NCBI RefSeq assembly: GCF_036017065.1
Contig: NZ_JAYXHR010000002.1
Location: forward strand, 930,001-994,000
DNA from: Uliginosibacterium sp036017065
Lineage (GTDB): Bacteria; Pseudomonadota; Gammaproteobacteria; Burkholderiales; Rhodocyclaceae
Direction of reading: 5' to 3'
DNA: 64,000 bases
The notes under the pieces were generated by a model. That model was not told the DNA's origin and did not search any database. It worked only from the letters and a program-made list of their open reading frames with translations. Shown in pieces: positions 26,730-34,586 of the stretch. How positions within the stretch are numbered: position 1 is the stretch's first letter; the number at the start of each line of letters is the position of its first letter. Made by a program: the position numbers and the translations under genes.

Positions 26730-26774
26730 TCCTCCCGGATCGGCTACCCGGCGCCGCGATACGCGGCATCGCTG

Positions 26775-26812
26775 AAGAAGGGCGGCCTGCCACGCAGGTC
26801 GCCCTTCTTTCT
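26775..26812 (+). terminator. Rho-independent terminator of the lipoprotein gene
   Basis: A stem of about 16 bp (AAGAAGGGCG-G-CCTGC, 26775-26790, pairing with 26794-26809, one G-T wobble), a 3-base loop, and a T-rich end (CTTCTTTCT). It lies 45 bases after the stop codon. Confidence 0.88.
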
Positions 26813-27157
26813 GCTCTTCTCTTCCCGTGCCTCCTCGCTTCGCGCAGGGGCGCTTGCCGTTATCCGCCCGCACGGTGAAAGCAGCGCGCCGCGTGATGCT
26901 GGCGGAAGAGGCCCTGCGCCATCACCTGCACGCCAGGACTGGTTGGAATGTCGGATGAGTGAAGTCGATGGATCAGGCGCAGCAGGGCGGAAAGACCTCG
27001 CGTGGCAAGGCGCAGCGCGTCTGCTTCGCGCCCGGTATCGACATCCACGCGCTGGACGACGCGTCACGCCGCATGGGGGTGTCCGGCGCGCCCACGCGTG
27101 GCCATCAGGCCTGTTGCTGGCGGTAATACCAACATGAATGACGGCCCCCGGCGGCGC
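26813..27157. other. Intergenic region without a convincing gene
   Basis: About 345 bases before the FNR box. Two overlapping short frames on the plus strand (from 26955 and from 26959, each about 55-60 codons) and one on the minus strand (26860-27048) exist, but none has a clear Shine-Dalgarno or recognisable sequence. Confidence 0.4.
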
Positions 27158-27199
27158 TTGATCCGTATCAACACGGGGGCAGAGGCGGGCGCCTAGGCT
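27158..27199 (+). promoter_or_regulatory. Perfect FNR/Anr box and -10 element
   Basis: TTGAT-CCGT-ATCAA (27158-27171) is an exact match to the FNR/Anr consensus TTGAT-N4-ATCAA. TAGGCT (27194-27199) fits a -10 element. A start near 27206 would place the box centre at about -41.5, the class II activation position. The first gene downstream is uspA at 27237. Confidence 0.82.
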
Positions 27200-27236
27200 A
27201 CGTACATGGAAAACGAGCACAAAGAGGAGGCTCACC

Positions 27237-27695
27237 ATGTACAAGCATCTGTTGGTGCCCACAGACGGATCTGAATTGTCCCACGCGGGCGTACTCGAGG
27301 CGGCGCAACTTGCCGCCAACATCGGCGCACGCGTTTCCCTGCTCTACGTCCAGCCGGCCCCGCCCAAGCTGCCGCGTGGCGAAGCGGTGATGGTCGACAT
27401 CTACAAGCAGGACTTCCTGCGCAAGACTGCCGCCGAAGCCAACGTCATCCTGAGCGAGGCACGTGCGGCCGTCGAGGACGCCGGTGTCGAATGCGACGTG
27501 TGCACCGCGATCAGCGACGAGCCCTGGCAGGACATCATTGCCACCGCCCGTCACGAGTCCTGCGACCTGATCGCCATGGCCTCGCACGGTCGCAGCGGCA
27601 TTGCCGGCCTGCTGTACGGCTCGCAGGCGCAGAAGGTGCTGACGCACTGCGCCACGCCGGTTCTGGTACTGCGGCCGCAAGCGGCCATCCACTGA
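27237..27695 (+). CDS. Universal stress protein UspA family
   Basis: A 152-residue single-domain Usp. The ATP-binding pattern G-x2-G-x9-G-S/T is present as GRSGIAGLLYGSQA, and the N-terminus (YKHLLVPTDGSELSHAGVLEAAQLAA) carries the conserved Asp for nucleotide binding. AAGAGGAGG precedes the ATG. It is the first gene behind a perfect FNR box and is followed after 9 bases by hemN, so it is probably induced under oxygen limitation, as are many Usp genes in Pseudomonas. Confidence 0.93.
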   Translation: MYKHLLVPTDGSELSHAGVLEAAQLAANIGARVSLLYVQPAPPKLPRGEAVMVDIYKQDFLRKTAAEANVILSEARAAVEDAGVECDVCTAISDEPWQDIIATARHESCDLIAMASHGRSGIAGLLYGSQAQKVLTHCATPVLVLRPQAAIH

Positions 27696-27704
27696 GGACG
27701 CGCC

Positions 27705-29123
27705 GTGAGAACCAGGGCGGATGTCCCCGTGACGGCGTCCGCCCCGGTGGCGGAGCTTCCACTGTCGCTGTTGCGGCAGTTCGATGTGCCGGGGCCGCGC
27801 TACACGTCTTACCCGACGGCTGACCGTTTCATCGAGGCCTTCGACAGCGAGGCGCTGGAGAGCTGGCTGCATGCACGCCGCCTCGGCACGCCGTCGCCGC
27901 CGGCCGGGGTGTACGTGCATGTGCCGTTCTGCGCGTCGCTGTGCCACTACTGCGCGTGCAACAAGATCATCACGCGTGACTACAGCAAGGGCGTCGCCTA
28001 CCTGGACGACCTGCGTCGCGAACTGGACATCTACCGTCGCCTGCTCGGCAATCACCTGCCGGTGTCGCGCCTGCACCTGGGTGGCGGCTCGCCGACCTTC
28101 CTGGACGACGAATCCCTGCAGCGGTTGATGACGATGCTGGGCGAGCACTTCCGCCTGGACCCGGACGGCGAGCACTCCATCGAGGTGGACCCGCGCACCG
28201 TGGATCGCGACCGCGTGCATGCGCTGGCGAAGATGGGGTTCAACCGCATCAGCTTCGGCGTGCAGGATTTCGATGCCGACGTGCAGCAGGCGGTGCATCG
28301 CGTGCAGTCCACCGAGCAGGTGTTCGCCGTGGTGCATGCCGCCCGCGAGGCCGGCTTCCGCTCGGTGAATGTCGACCTCATCTACGGCCTGCCGCGGCAG
28401 ACGCTCGCCTCCTTCGCCAAGACCCTGGAGACCCTGCGCACGCTGCGCCCGGACCGCGTCGCGCTGTATGGCTACGCCCACCTGCCGGCGCGCTTCAAGC
28501 CGCAACGCCGTATCGACGCGGCCGAGCTGCCCGACGGCGAGAACAAGCTGAAGATGCTGCACCAGGCCATCCTGCTGCTGCAGGACGCTGGTTACGAGTA
28601 CATCGGTATGGACCACTTTGCGCTGCCGGAGGACTCGCTGACGCTGGCGAAGCGCCAGGGCCGCCTGAAGCGCAACTTCCAGGGCTACACCGACCAGCCG
28701 GACGGCGACCTCATCGGCCTGGGCGTATCAGCGATCGGAAAGATCGGCCCCACCTACAGCCAGAACGCCCGCACGCTGAGCGAGTACCGCGAGCTGCTGA
28801 CCCAGGGACGCCTGCCGGTGATGAAGGGTATCGAGCTGAACGCCGAGGACCTGATGCGCCGCGCCATCATCATGGCGCTGATGTGCCAGGGCTGCCTGTC
28901 CTTCGAGGCCATCGAGGTGGCCCACCTCGTCGACTTCCACCGTCACTTCGCGCACGAGATGGCCGAGCTGCGCGCCTACCGCGACATGGGGCTGGTGGAG
29001 ATCGATGACGAATGGATCAGCGTGACGCCGCAAGGCTGGTATGTGGTGCGTGCCATCGCCATGGTGTTCGACCGTCATCTGCAGCATGCACAGGACAGGG
29101 TGAAGTTCTCGCGCGTGCTGTAG
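27705..29123 (+). CDS. hemN: Oxygen-independent coproporphyrinogen III oxidase
   Basis: Radical-SAM enzyme of haem biosynthesis converting coproporphyrinogen III to protoporphyrinogen IX without O2. 472 residues, the size of true HemN rather than the shorter HemW. The cluster motif is C76-xxx-C80-xx-C83-x-C85 (CASLCHYCAC). Other signatures: RYTSYPTADRF near the N-terminus, LHLGGGSPTFL, ISFGVQDFD, YGLPRQT and the HemN C-terminal domain. GTG 27705 starts 9 bases after uspA. The FNR box upstream of uspA fits anaerobic induction. Confidence 0.95.
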   Translation: MRTRADVPVTASAPVAELPLSLLRQFDVPGPRYTSYPTADRFIEAFDSEALESWLHARRLGTPSPPAGVYVHVPFCASLCHYCACNKIITRDYSKGVAYLDDLRRELDIYRRLLGNHLPVSRLHLGGGSPTFLDDESLQRLMTMLGEHFRLDPDGEHSIEVDPRTVDRDRVHALAKMGFNRISFGVQDFDADVQQAVHRVQSTEQVFAVVHAAREAGFRSVNVDLIYGLPRQTLASFAKTLETLRTLRPDRVALYGYAHLPARFKPQRRIDAAELPDGENKLKMLHQAILLLQDAGYEYIGMDHFALPEDSLTLAKRQGRLKRNFQGYTDQPDGDLIGLGVSAIGKIGPTYSQNARTLSEYRELLTQGRLPVMKGIELNAEDLMRRAIIMALMCQGCLSFEAIEVAHLVDFHRHFAHEMAELRAYRDMGLVEIDDEWISVTPQGWYVVRAIAMVFDRHLQHAQDRVKFSRVL

Positions 29124-29187
29124 GGCTGCGTATTGGCGCCGCGGGTGACGATGCCCGCTGCAAGGAATCCGTAACGACTGAAGGAAG

Positions 29188-29973
29188 ATGATGCAGTTTG
29201 CTGCCAACGAAGCGACAATGAAGTCGCCCTATACAGAAGCCCACGACATTGCCCATGCCCGCGCACTTGCCGGAACCACCAGCGCTGCCCGCGACGCCGC
29301 CAACGATCCGGACCTGCCCGGCTACATGAACGAGGTCTACGACTGGGCCTACGTCAGCCCGCGCAACGTCCGCTGGCTGGACCGCAACATCGTGGTGAAG
29401 ACCCTGCTGTTCGGCAACGACCAGCGGCTCATGCGTGCCTACCTGGAGCGCATCCGCCCCGGCATGCGCGTGTGGCAGGTGGCCCACGTCTACGGCGACC
29501 TGGTGCGCCGCGCCGCGCAACGGGTCGGCCCCGATGGCGACTTCGTGCTGACCGACGTGACGCCGGTGCAGCTGCGCCATGCGCGCCGCAAGCTCGACGA
29601 CCTGCCCTGGGCGCAGACCGAGTGGGCCGACGCCGCCAGCTTCCGCACACCCGGTAAATGCGACCTGATTTGCAGCTTCTTCCTGCTGCACGAAGTGCCG
29701 GACGCCTGGAAGCAGCGCATCGTCGACAACATGCTGGCGCAACTGCCGGAGGACGGCGAAGCCCTGTTCGTGGATTACCACAAGCCGGCCTGGTGGCATC
29801 CGCTCAAGCCGGTGCTCGCGGTGGTGAACCGCCTGCTGGAGCCCTTCGCCCACGCCGTGTGGAAGAACGAGCTGTCCTATTACGCCACCTACCCGCAGGA
29901 CTACGTGTGGGAGAAGCGCACGGTCTTCGGTGGGGTGTACCAGATCCTCAGCGTACGTCGTCGCAAGGTCTGA
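29188..29973 (+). CDS. rquA: Probable rhodoquinone biosynthesis protein RquA
   Basis: A 261-residue class I SAM-fold protein. Instead of the usual glycine-rich SAM loop it has WQVAHVYGDLVRRAAQRV, and it also carries YDWAYVSPRNVRWLDR, TDVTPVQLRHARRKLDDLP, FFLLHEVPDAWKQRIVDNM and VDYHKPAWWHPLKPVL. To my knowledge these fit RquA, the UbiE/UbiG-related enzyme that converts ubiquinone to rhodoquinone by replacing a methoxy group with an amino group from SAM. The gene lies 64 bases after hemN in the FNR-controlled cluster, which fits use of rhodoquinone for anaerobic fumarate reduction. The alternative is a close methyltransferase relative; a family alignment would settle it. Confidence 0.75.
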   Translation: MMQFAANEATMKSPYTEAHDIAHARALAGTTSAARDAANDPDLPGYMNEVYDWAYVSPRNVRWLDRNIVVKTLLFGNDQRLMRAYLERIRPGMRVWQVAHVYGDLVRRAAQRVGPDGDFVLTDVTPVQLRHARRKLDDLPWAQTEWADAASFRTPGKCDLICSFFLLHEVPDAWKQRIVDNMLAQLPEDGEALFVDYHKPAWWHPLKPVLAVVNRLLEPFAHAVWKNELSYYATYPQDYVWEKRTVFGGVYQILSVRRRKV

Positions 29974-29977
29974 GGTA

Positions 29978-30012
29978 GGCCGTCGGCAGCAGCGCATCGC
30001 TGCCGGTCGGCC
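29978..30012 (+). terminator. Stem-loop after rquA
   Basis: GGCCG (29978-29982) pairs with CGGCC (30008-30012), and CGGCAGC (29984-29990) with GCTGCCG (29999-30005). It lies 5 bases after the stop. No strong T-run follows, so termination may be partial. Confidence 0.55.
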
Positions 30013-30183
30013 GTCTCTGCCTTAGGGAACAGGCGGGCCTGCCTCCTGCGGCAGGTGGGGCGCTAGGCCGGGTGCGTGTTGGCGGACGCGGCGCAAGTCG
30101 CTAGCCTTGCGAGGCCAGGACCCTGCACGGCGCGGTTGCGCTGCGTACATCGCGATGACGTGCAGGGCGCTACAGGAGCCCTC

Positions 30184-31518
30184 ATGCCCGCCTCCGCAGG
30201 TCCCGCCACCGGCGCGACGAGTGATCTCGTCGCGCGCCTCGACCGCCTGCCCCTCACCCGCATGCACCTGCTGGTCATGGTGGTGTGTGCGGCCGGCTTC
30301 GCCTTCGACCTGATGGAGATCGCGCTCGGCAGCGTGATGTCCGCGGTGTTCTCCGCGCCGCCCCACGCGGTGGGCGCGACACAGCTGTCCTGGCTGCTGG
30401 CGGCGGTGTACATCGGTGCCGTGGCGGGTGCGCCCCTGCTGGGTCGCCTCGCCGATCGCGTCGGCCGGCGCGTCTGCCTCAGCGGCGTGCTGCTGTTGCT
30501 TGCGGTGTCGTCCTTCGCCGCCGCGGCCAGCCCGGACGTGTTCTGGCTGACGGTCTGCCGCGTCATATCCGGCATCGCGCTCGGCGCCTTTCCGCCGCTG
30601 ATGATCGCCTACCTCACCGACCTGCTGCCGCCGCTGAACCGCGGCAGGCTCATCTTCGTGGTCGTCGCTTTCGCTTCGCTGGGGCCGCCGCTGGGCGTGC
30701 TGATGGTGCGTGCGCTGATGCCGGTGCAGCCGCTGGGCATCGACGCCTGGCGCTGGGGCCTGTTCGTCGGCGGCGTGGGCGCCCTGGTCGTCGCCGCACT
30801 GTTCCGCCGCCTGCCCGAGTCGCCCCGCTGGCTCATCGCGCAGGGGCGCGAGCAGGAGGCGCTGGCCGCGGGCGGGTGGTTCCTGCGCTCACGCCCCTTG
30901 CGCGCTGCGGGCGCCTTCACCCGGCTGGTGCCGCCGCCTACGGAAATGGCGACAGGGCGTGGCCGCCTGTCGCTGGTGGCGGCGCTGTTCTTCCTCAGCC
31001 CGTGGTCCACGGTGGCCTTTCCCCTGCTCAGCGGCGCGCTGCTGGTGGGCAAGGGCTTCCGCCTGCAGGATTCGCTGCTCTACGTCGCCTTCTCCTCCTT
31101 CGGCCCGGTCGTCGGCACGCTGGCGGCGGCGCTGGTGGTGGACCGCATGGAGCGGCGTGTCGCGATGGCGCTCTGCGCAGTGGCCATGCTGGCGTCCGGC
31201 TGGCTCTTCATCACCTGGGACAGCCCGGGCGGGCTGGTGGCGGCGAGCATCCTGTTCTCGCTGTTCGGCGCGCTGTACGTGCCCTCGATCAACGTCTACG
31301 GCGCCGAGCTGGTGCCCACCCGCGGGCGCGCCGCGGCGATTGCCGGCTGCTGGGCGCTGAACCGCCTGGGGGCCGCCATCGCACCCTTGCTGCTGGTGCC
31401 GCTGCTGCGCAACAGCGGGCCGCAGACGATGTTCGTGGTGATCGCGGCCTCGCTCATCGCCACCCTGGCCTTGCTGAGCATCGCCCCGCGCGGCGCCGCC
31501 CGCCAGGCCGTGGCCTGA
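30184..31518 (+). CDS. MFS transporter (metabolite:H+ symporter type)
   Basis: A 444-residue inner-membrane permease with 12 predicted helices. The cytoplasmic signatures of the major facilitator superfamily are visible: GRLADRVGRRVCL between helices 2 and 3, PESPRWLIAQGREQEA at the end of helix 6, and a second-half repeat at VDRMERRVAMAL. The PESPRWL motif is typical of the sugar/aromatic-acid symporter branches. AGGAG with a 5-base spacer supports ATG 30184. There is no neighbouring catabolic gene, so the substrate is unknown. Confidence 0.85.
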   Translation: MPASAGPATGATSDLVARLDRLPLTRMHLLVMVVCAAGFAFDLMEIALGSVMSAVFSAPPHAVGATQLSWLLAAVYIGAVAGAPLLGRLADRVGRRVCLSGVLLLLAVSSFAAAASPDVFWLTVCRVISGIALGAFPPLMIAYLTDLLPPLNRGRLIFVVVAFASLGPPLGVLMVRALMPVQPLGIDAWRWGLFVGGVGALVVAALFRRLPESPRWLIAQGREQEALAAGGWFLRSRPLRAAGAFTRLVPPPTEMATGRGRLSLVAALFFLSPWSTVAFPLLSGALLVGKGFRLQDSLLYVAFSSFGPVVGTLAAALVVDRMERRVAMALCAVAMLASGWLFITWDSPGGLVAASILFSLFGALYVPSINVYGAELVPTRGRAAAIAGCWALNRLGAAIAPLLLVPLLRNSGPQTMFVVIAASLIATLALLSIAPRGAARQAVA

Positions 31519-31588
31519 TCTCCCGCACTCCGCGTGCGTTCGGCACGCGTCCTGCGCGGGGCGTCGTCGCTGCCGCGGGCGGCGGCCG

Positions 31589-34456
31589 TCAGGGCGCCAG
31601 CATGGTGAGCAGCGTCTTCGCGCGCTGCAGGTCCTCGGTGTCGAAGCCTTCAGTGAAGCCTGCCAGCACCGGGGCCAGCAGGGCGGCGCCTTCCGCGTTG
31701 CGGTCCTGCCGCTGCCTGAGCCGCGCCTGGCTCATCGCGGTGCGCAGCATCCAGCTGCGGGCGGATTGTTCAGTTGCCATCGTCATCGAGCGCCGGAACC
31801 AGGTCTCGGCGGTGGCTTCCGCGTCCGCCGTGGCGAGGATGCCGTGCTCGTTGTCCAGCACCGCCTCGCCATGCAGGCGCATGGCCTCCGGCCCGCACCA
31901 GGCCACCAGCCCGTCTTCCACCCGGCACAGGGTCTCGGCGCCGGGGTAGGTCTCGCTCAGCGTGAACATCATGTCCTGCTGGATGCCCGTGGCGGCGGAC
32001 AGACTGTCCGCGCGCCCCTGGCGCAGGTCCAGCACCTCGGCGTAGCGGTGCCCCCAGCTCAGCCAGTAGGCCTGCTGGTGTTCGGTGCAGTGGGCGATCA
32101 GCCACTGCACGTGGCGGGCTGCCCCTTCATCGTCGCCGCTCCACATCGCCACCGGGATGACGCCCAGTGCCAGCACCTGGCACAGCGCGGCGTTGCGGTC
32201 CTGCAGGGCGTACTCGATGCTCTCCTCCGCGGTCTGCCGCGCCTGTTCCGGGAAGCCCTCCATCCACTGCGTGCGCGCCAGCAGGATGCGCATCGAGCAG
32301 CGCACGTCGATGGGGCCGGGCAACATGCTGAGCGGGTACTTCACGCGCGGGTGCGCCAGCACCGCCGCCACCATCGAGCGACAGGTGGCGTGGTGGGCCA
32401 GGAAGTGGTGCGCCTGCGCCAGGCTGCGCAGGCCGACGAAGCTCACCAGCGGATCGTCCAGCTTGCCGCCGCACTCGCACAGGCGGGTGCCCAGCCGCAA
32501 CGCGGTCGGGTAGTCGCCACCGACCATGGCGACGACCCAGTTGCCCAGCAGGGGCAGCACGAGGTGGCGCGGATCACCCACCTGGTAGGCCAGCTCCAGC
32601 GCATGGCGGGTCCAGCCGATGGCGATCCTGGGGTCGCCGTTGCTCTGCTGCGTGAAGTCGCCCAGCAGGCTGCTCAGGCGCAGTTCCAGCACCGGCGAGC
32701 GCGGCACCAGGCTCGCCTCCACCTCGACGGCCTTCTCCAGCCGGCCGCGGAATTCCGCGACCAGCGAAAACTGTTCGACGATGGGCGCGGCGTCGGCGCT
32801 GATCTCCACGCCGAGGCGTGCGTCGCCGTCCGGCGAGAAGCACCAGTCCAGCGCCGCGCGGATCTCGTCGAGCAGCAATCCGTAGCTGGCACGCCAGGAT
32901 GCGGGTGTCATGCCGGCCCAGTCCGGCTCGGCGTTCAGCACGCGGCGATGCACGTGGCGGGCATGGCGGCGCAGGGTCTCGTCGTGGTCTGCCTCGTCGG
33001 CCAGCTTGGCGAAGGCGTACTCGCGCGTGGTCTCGAACAGGTGGTAGTGGATCAGTTCGTCGAGGACCTCGATGGCCAGCAGGGATTTCGCCGCCAGGCT
33101 TACCACCAGCGCATCCGTCTCCGCCCTGCCCATCGCGGGCAGGCCCGCCACCGTGGCGGCCGCCTCCAGCGTGAAGCGGCCGCGGAATGCGGCCAGCCGG
33201 TGCAGCATCGCCTGCTCGTCGGTGCTCAGCAGGCGGTAGCTCCAGTCCAGCGCGGCGCTCAGTGCCTGGTGGCGTCCCAGGCTGTAGCGCGTGCGGCGGG
33301 TCACCTGCAGCAGGTGGGCGCGAATCTGCTCGAGCAGTCCATTGACACCCAGGTGCTCGATGCGCGCCGCGGCCAGTTCGATGGCCAGTGGAATGCCGTC
33401 CAGGCGACGGCAGATGTCGACGACCGCGGCGGTCTCGGCGTCCGTCAGGGCGAAGCTGCCGACGCTGCCGCTGGCACGCTCGACGAACAGGCGGACCGCG
33501 GGGTACTGCATGGCCTCCGCGGCGGTGAGCGTCGACTCGGCGGGGGGCAGCGCCATCGGCCCGATGGCGTGCAGGTATTCACCCTTGATGCGCAGGGGCG
33601 CGCGGCTGGTGGCCAGCAGGTGCAGCCCCTCCACCGCGCGCAGCAGGAAGGCGGCGGCGCTTGCCGCTGCGCCCAGCAGGTGTTCGCAGTTGTCCAGCAC
33701 GACCAGGACGCGCTTGCCCCCCAGGAAGTCCACCAGGCTGTCGAGCGGATTGTCCTTCACCGCGTTGACGCCCAGCACCTGGGCAATGGCGCTGGGCAAC
33801 AGGTCCGCGCTGGCCAGCGGGGCGAGGTCCACGAAGCCGATGCCATCGGCAAAGCAGGGCGCCGCCCGGCGGGCCACCGCGATCGCGATGGAGGTCTTGC
33901 CGATGCCGGCCGGCCCGGTGACGGTGATCAGGCGCTGGTCCATGGTCCGCAGCGTCAGCGTCGCGATGGCCTCTTCGCTGCCGATCAGCGGGTAGGGGCG
34001 CTGCAGGGGAAAGCCGCGGAAGACCACCCCGTCCGTGGTGGTGACATCACCGGTCTCCACGCGCGCGGTGAAGCGGTAGCTGCCGTCGGCCAGGGTCTCG
34101 ATGCACGGAGCGGGAGGCGTCGGGGCCGTCGACACCGCCTCGCGCAGGCAGTCGTTCAGCGCCGCCACGTGATCGGCGATGGTGAGCTGTTCCGCCGGCA
34201 GGTCCGGCCAGACCTCCGCGAGGATGGTTGCGCCCGCCACCGGCCGGCCGGCGTGGCGCACCAGCAGGACCAGCAGGTCGATGGTGCGGCGGCTCAGGTG
34301 CAAAGGCCGCTGTTCATCGAGCAGCAGGCGTTGCGACGGAAACAGCCGGAAGCGCCGGAACCTGATCGGCCGGTCGCTCGCCTCGCCGTGCGCCGGCGCG
34401 TTGCGCGAGTTGCTCGTGTTGTTCAGGGCGCCGCGGTCCGGCTCACCGGTGCTCAT
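31589..34456 (-). CDS. wHTH-STAND ATPase regulator with helical C-terminus (third paralogue)
   Basis: A 955-residue signal-transduction ATPase. An OmpR-like winged-helix region (about 30-135; RRFRLFPSQRLLLDEQRPLHLSRRTIDLLVLLVRH) is followed by an NB-ARC/STAND ATPase with Walker A TGPAGIGKTS, Walker B VLVVLDNCEHL, sensor TSRAPL and GIPLAIELAAAR, and then a long TPR-like C-terminal half (about 540-955). The recognition region of the winged helix (ADHVAALNDCLREAV...ETLADGSYRF) departs from the usual RxxLxxxxxxxxxIxTxxGxGYxF pattern, so DNA binding may be altered. Third of three tandem paralogues on this strand; a 130-base gap separates it from the second. The ligand is unknown. Confidence 0.85.
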   Translation of the reverse strand: MSTGEPDRGALNNTSNSRNAPAHGEASDRPIRFRRFRLFPSQRLLLDEQRPLHLSRRTIDLLVLLVRHAGRPVAGATILAEVWPDLPAEQLTIADHVAALNDCLREAVSTAPTPPAPCIETLADGSYRFTARVETGDVTTTDGVVFRGFPLQRPYPLIGSEEAIATLTLRTMDQRLITVTGPAGIGKTSIAIAVARRAAPCFADGIGFVDLAPLASADLLPSAIAQVLGVNAVKDNPLDSLVDFLGGKRVLVVLDNCEHLLGAAASAAAFLLRAVEGLHLLATSRAPLRIKGEYLHAIGPMALPPAESTLTAAEAMQYPAVRLFVERASGSVGSFALTDAETAAVVDICRRLDGIPLAIELAAARIEHLGVNGLLEQIRAHLLQVTRRTRYSLGRHQALSAALDWSYRLLSTDEQAMLHRLAAFRGRFTLEAAATVAGLPAMGRAETDALVVSLAAKSLLAIEVLDELIHYHLFETTREYAFAKLADEADHDETLRRHARHVHRRVLNAEPDWAGMTPASWRASYGLLLDEIRAALDWCFSPDGDARLGVEISADAAPIVEQFSLVAEFRGRLEKAVEVEASLVPRSPVLELRLSSLLGDFTQQSNGDPRIAIGWTRHALELAYQVGDPRHLVLPLLGNWVVAMVGGDYPTALRLGTRLCECGGKLDDPLVSFVGLRSLAQAHHFLAHHATCRSMVAAVLAHPRVKYPLSMLPGPIDVRCSMRILLARTQWMEGFPEQARQTAEESIEYALQDRNAALCQVLALGVIPVAMWSGDDEGAARHVQWLIAHCTEHQQAYWLSWGHRYAEVLDLRQGRADSLSAATGIQQDMMFTLSETYPGAETLCRVEDGLVAWCGPEAMRLHGEAVLDNEHGILATADAEATAETWFRRSMTMATEQSARSWMLRTAMSQARLRQRQDRNAEGAALLAPVLAGFTEGFDTEDLQRAKTLLTMLAP

Positions 34457-34586
34457 GCGCAGCGGCCCGTGGCGGCAGGAGACGGGGAGGAGTCATCCGG
34501 CAATGAACGAGCCGGAGAGGAACGAGCCGGGAAGGAACGGGGACGAACAGGGCGCATGGAGGTCGGCGGCGTGAGCACGCGGGGCA

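Noticed and set aside
26943..27137. Small overlapping plus-strand frames before the FNR box
   Set aside because: Two frames of about 55-60 codons compete, neither has a good ribosome site or recognisable product.
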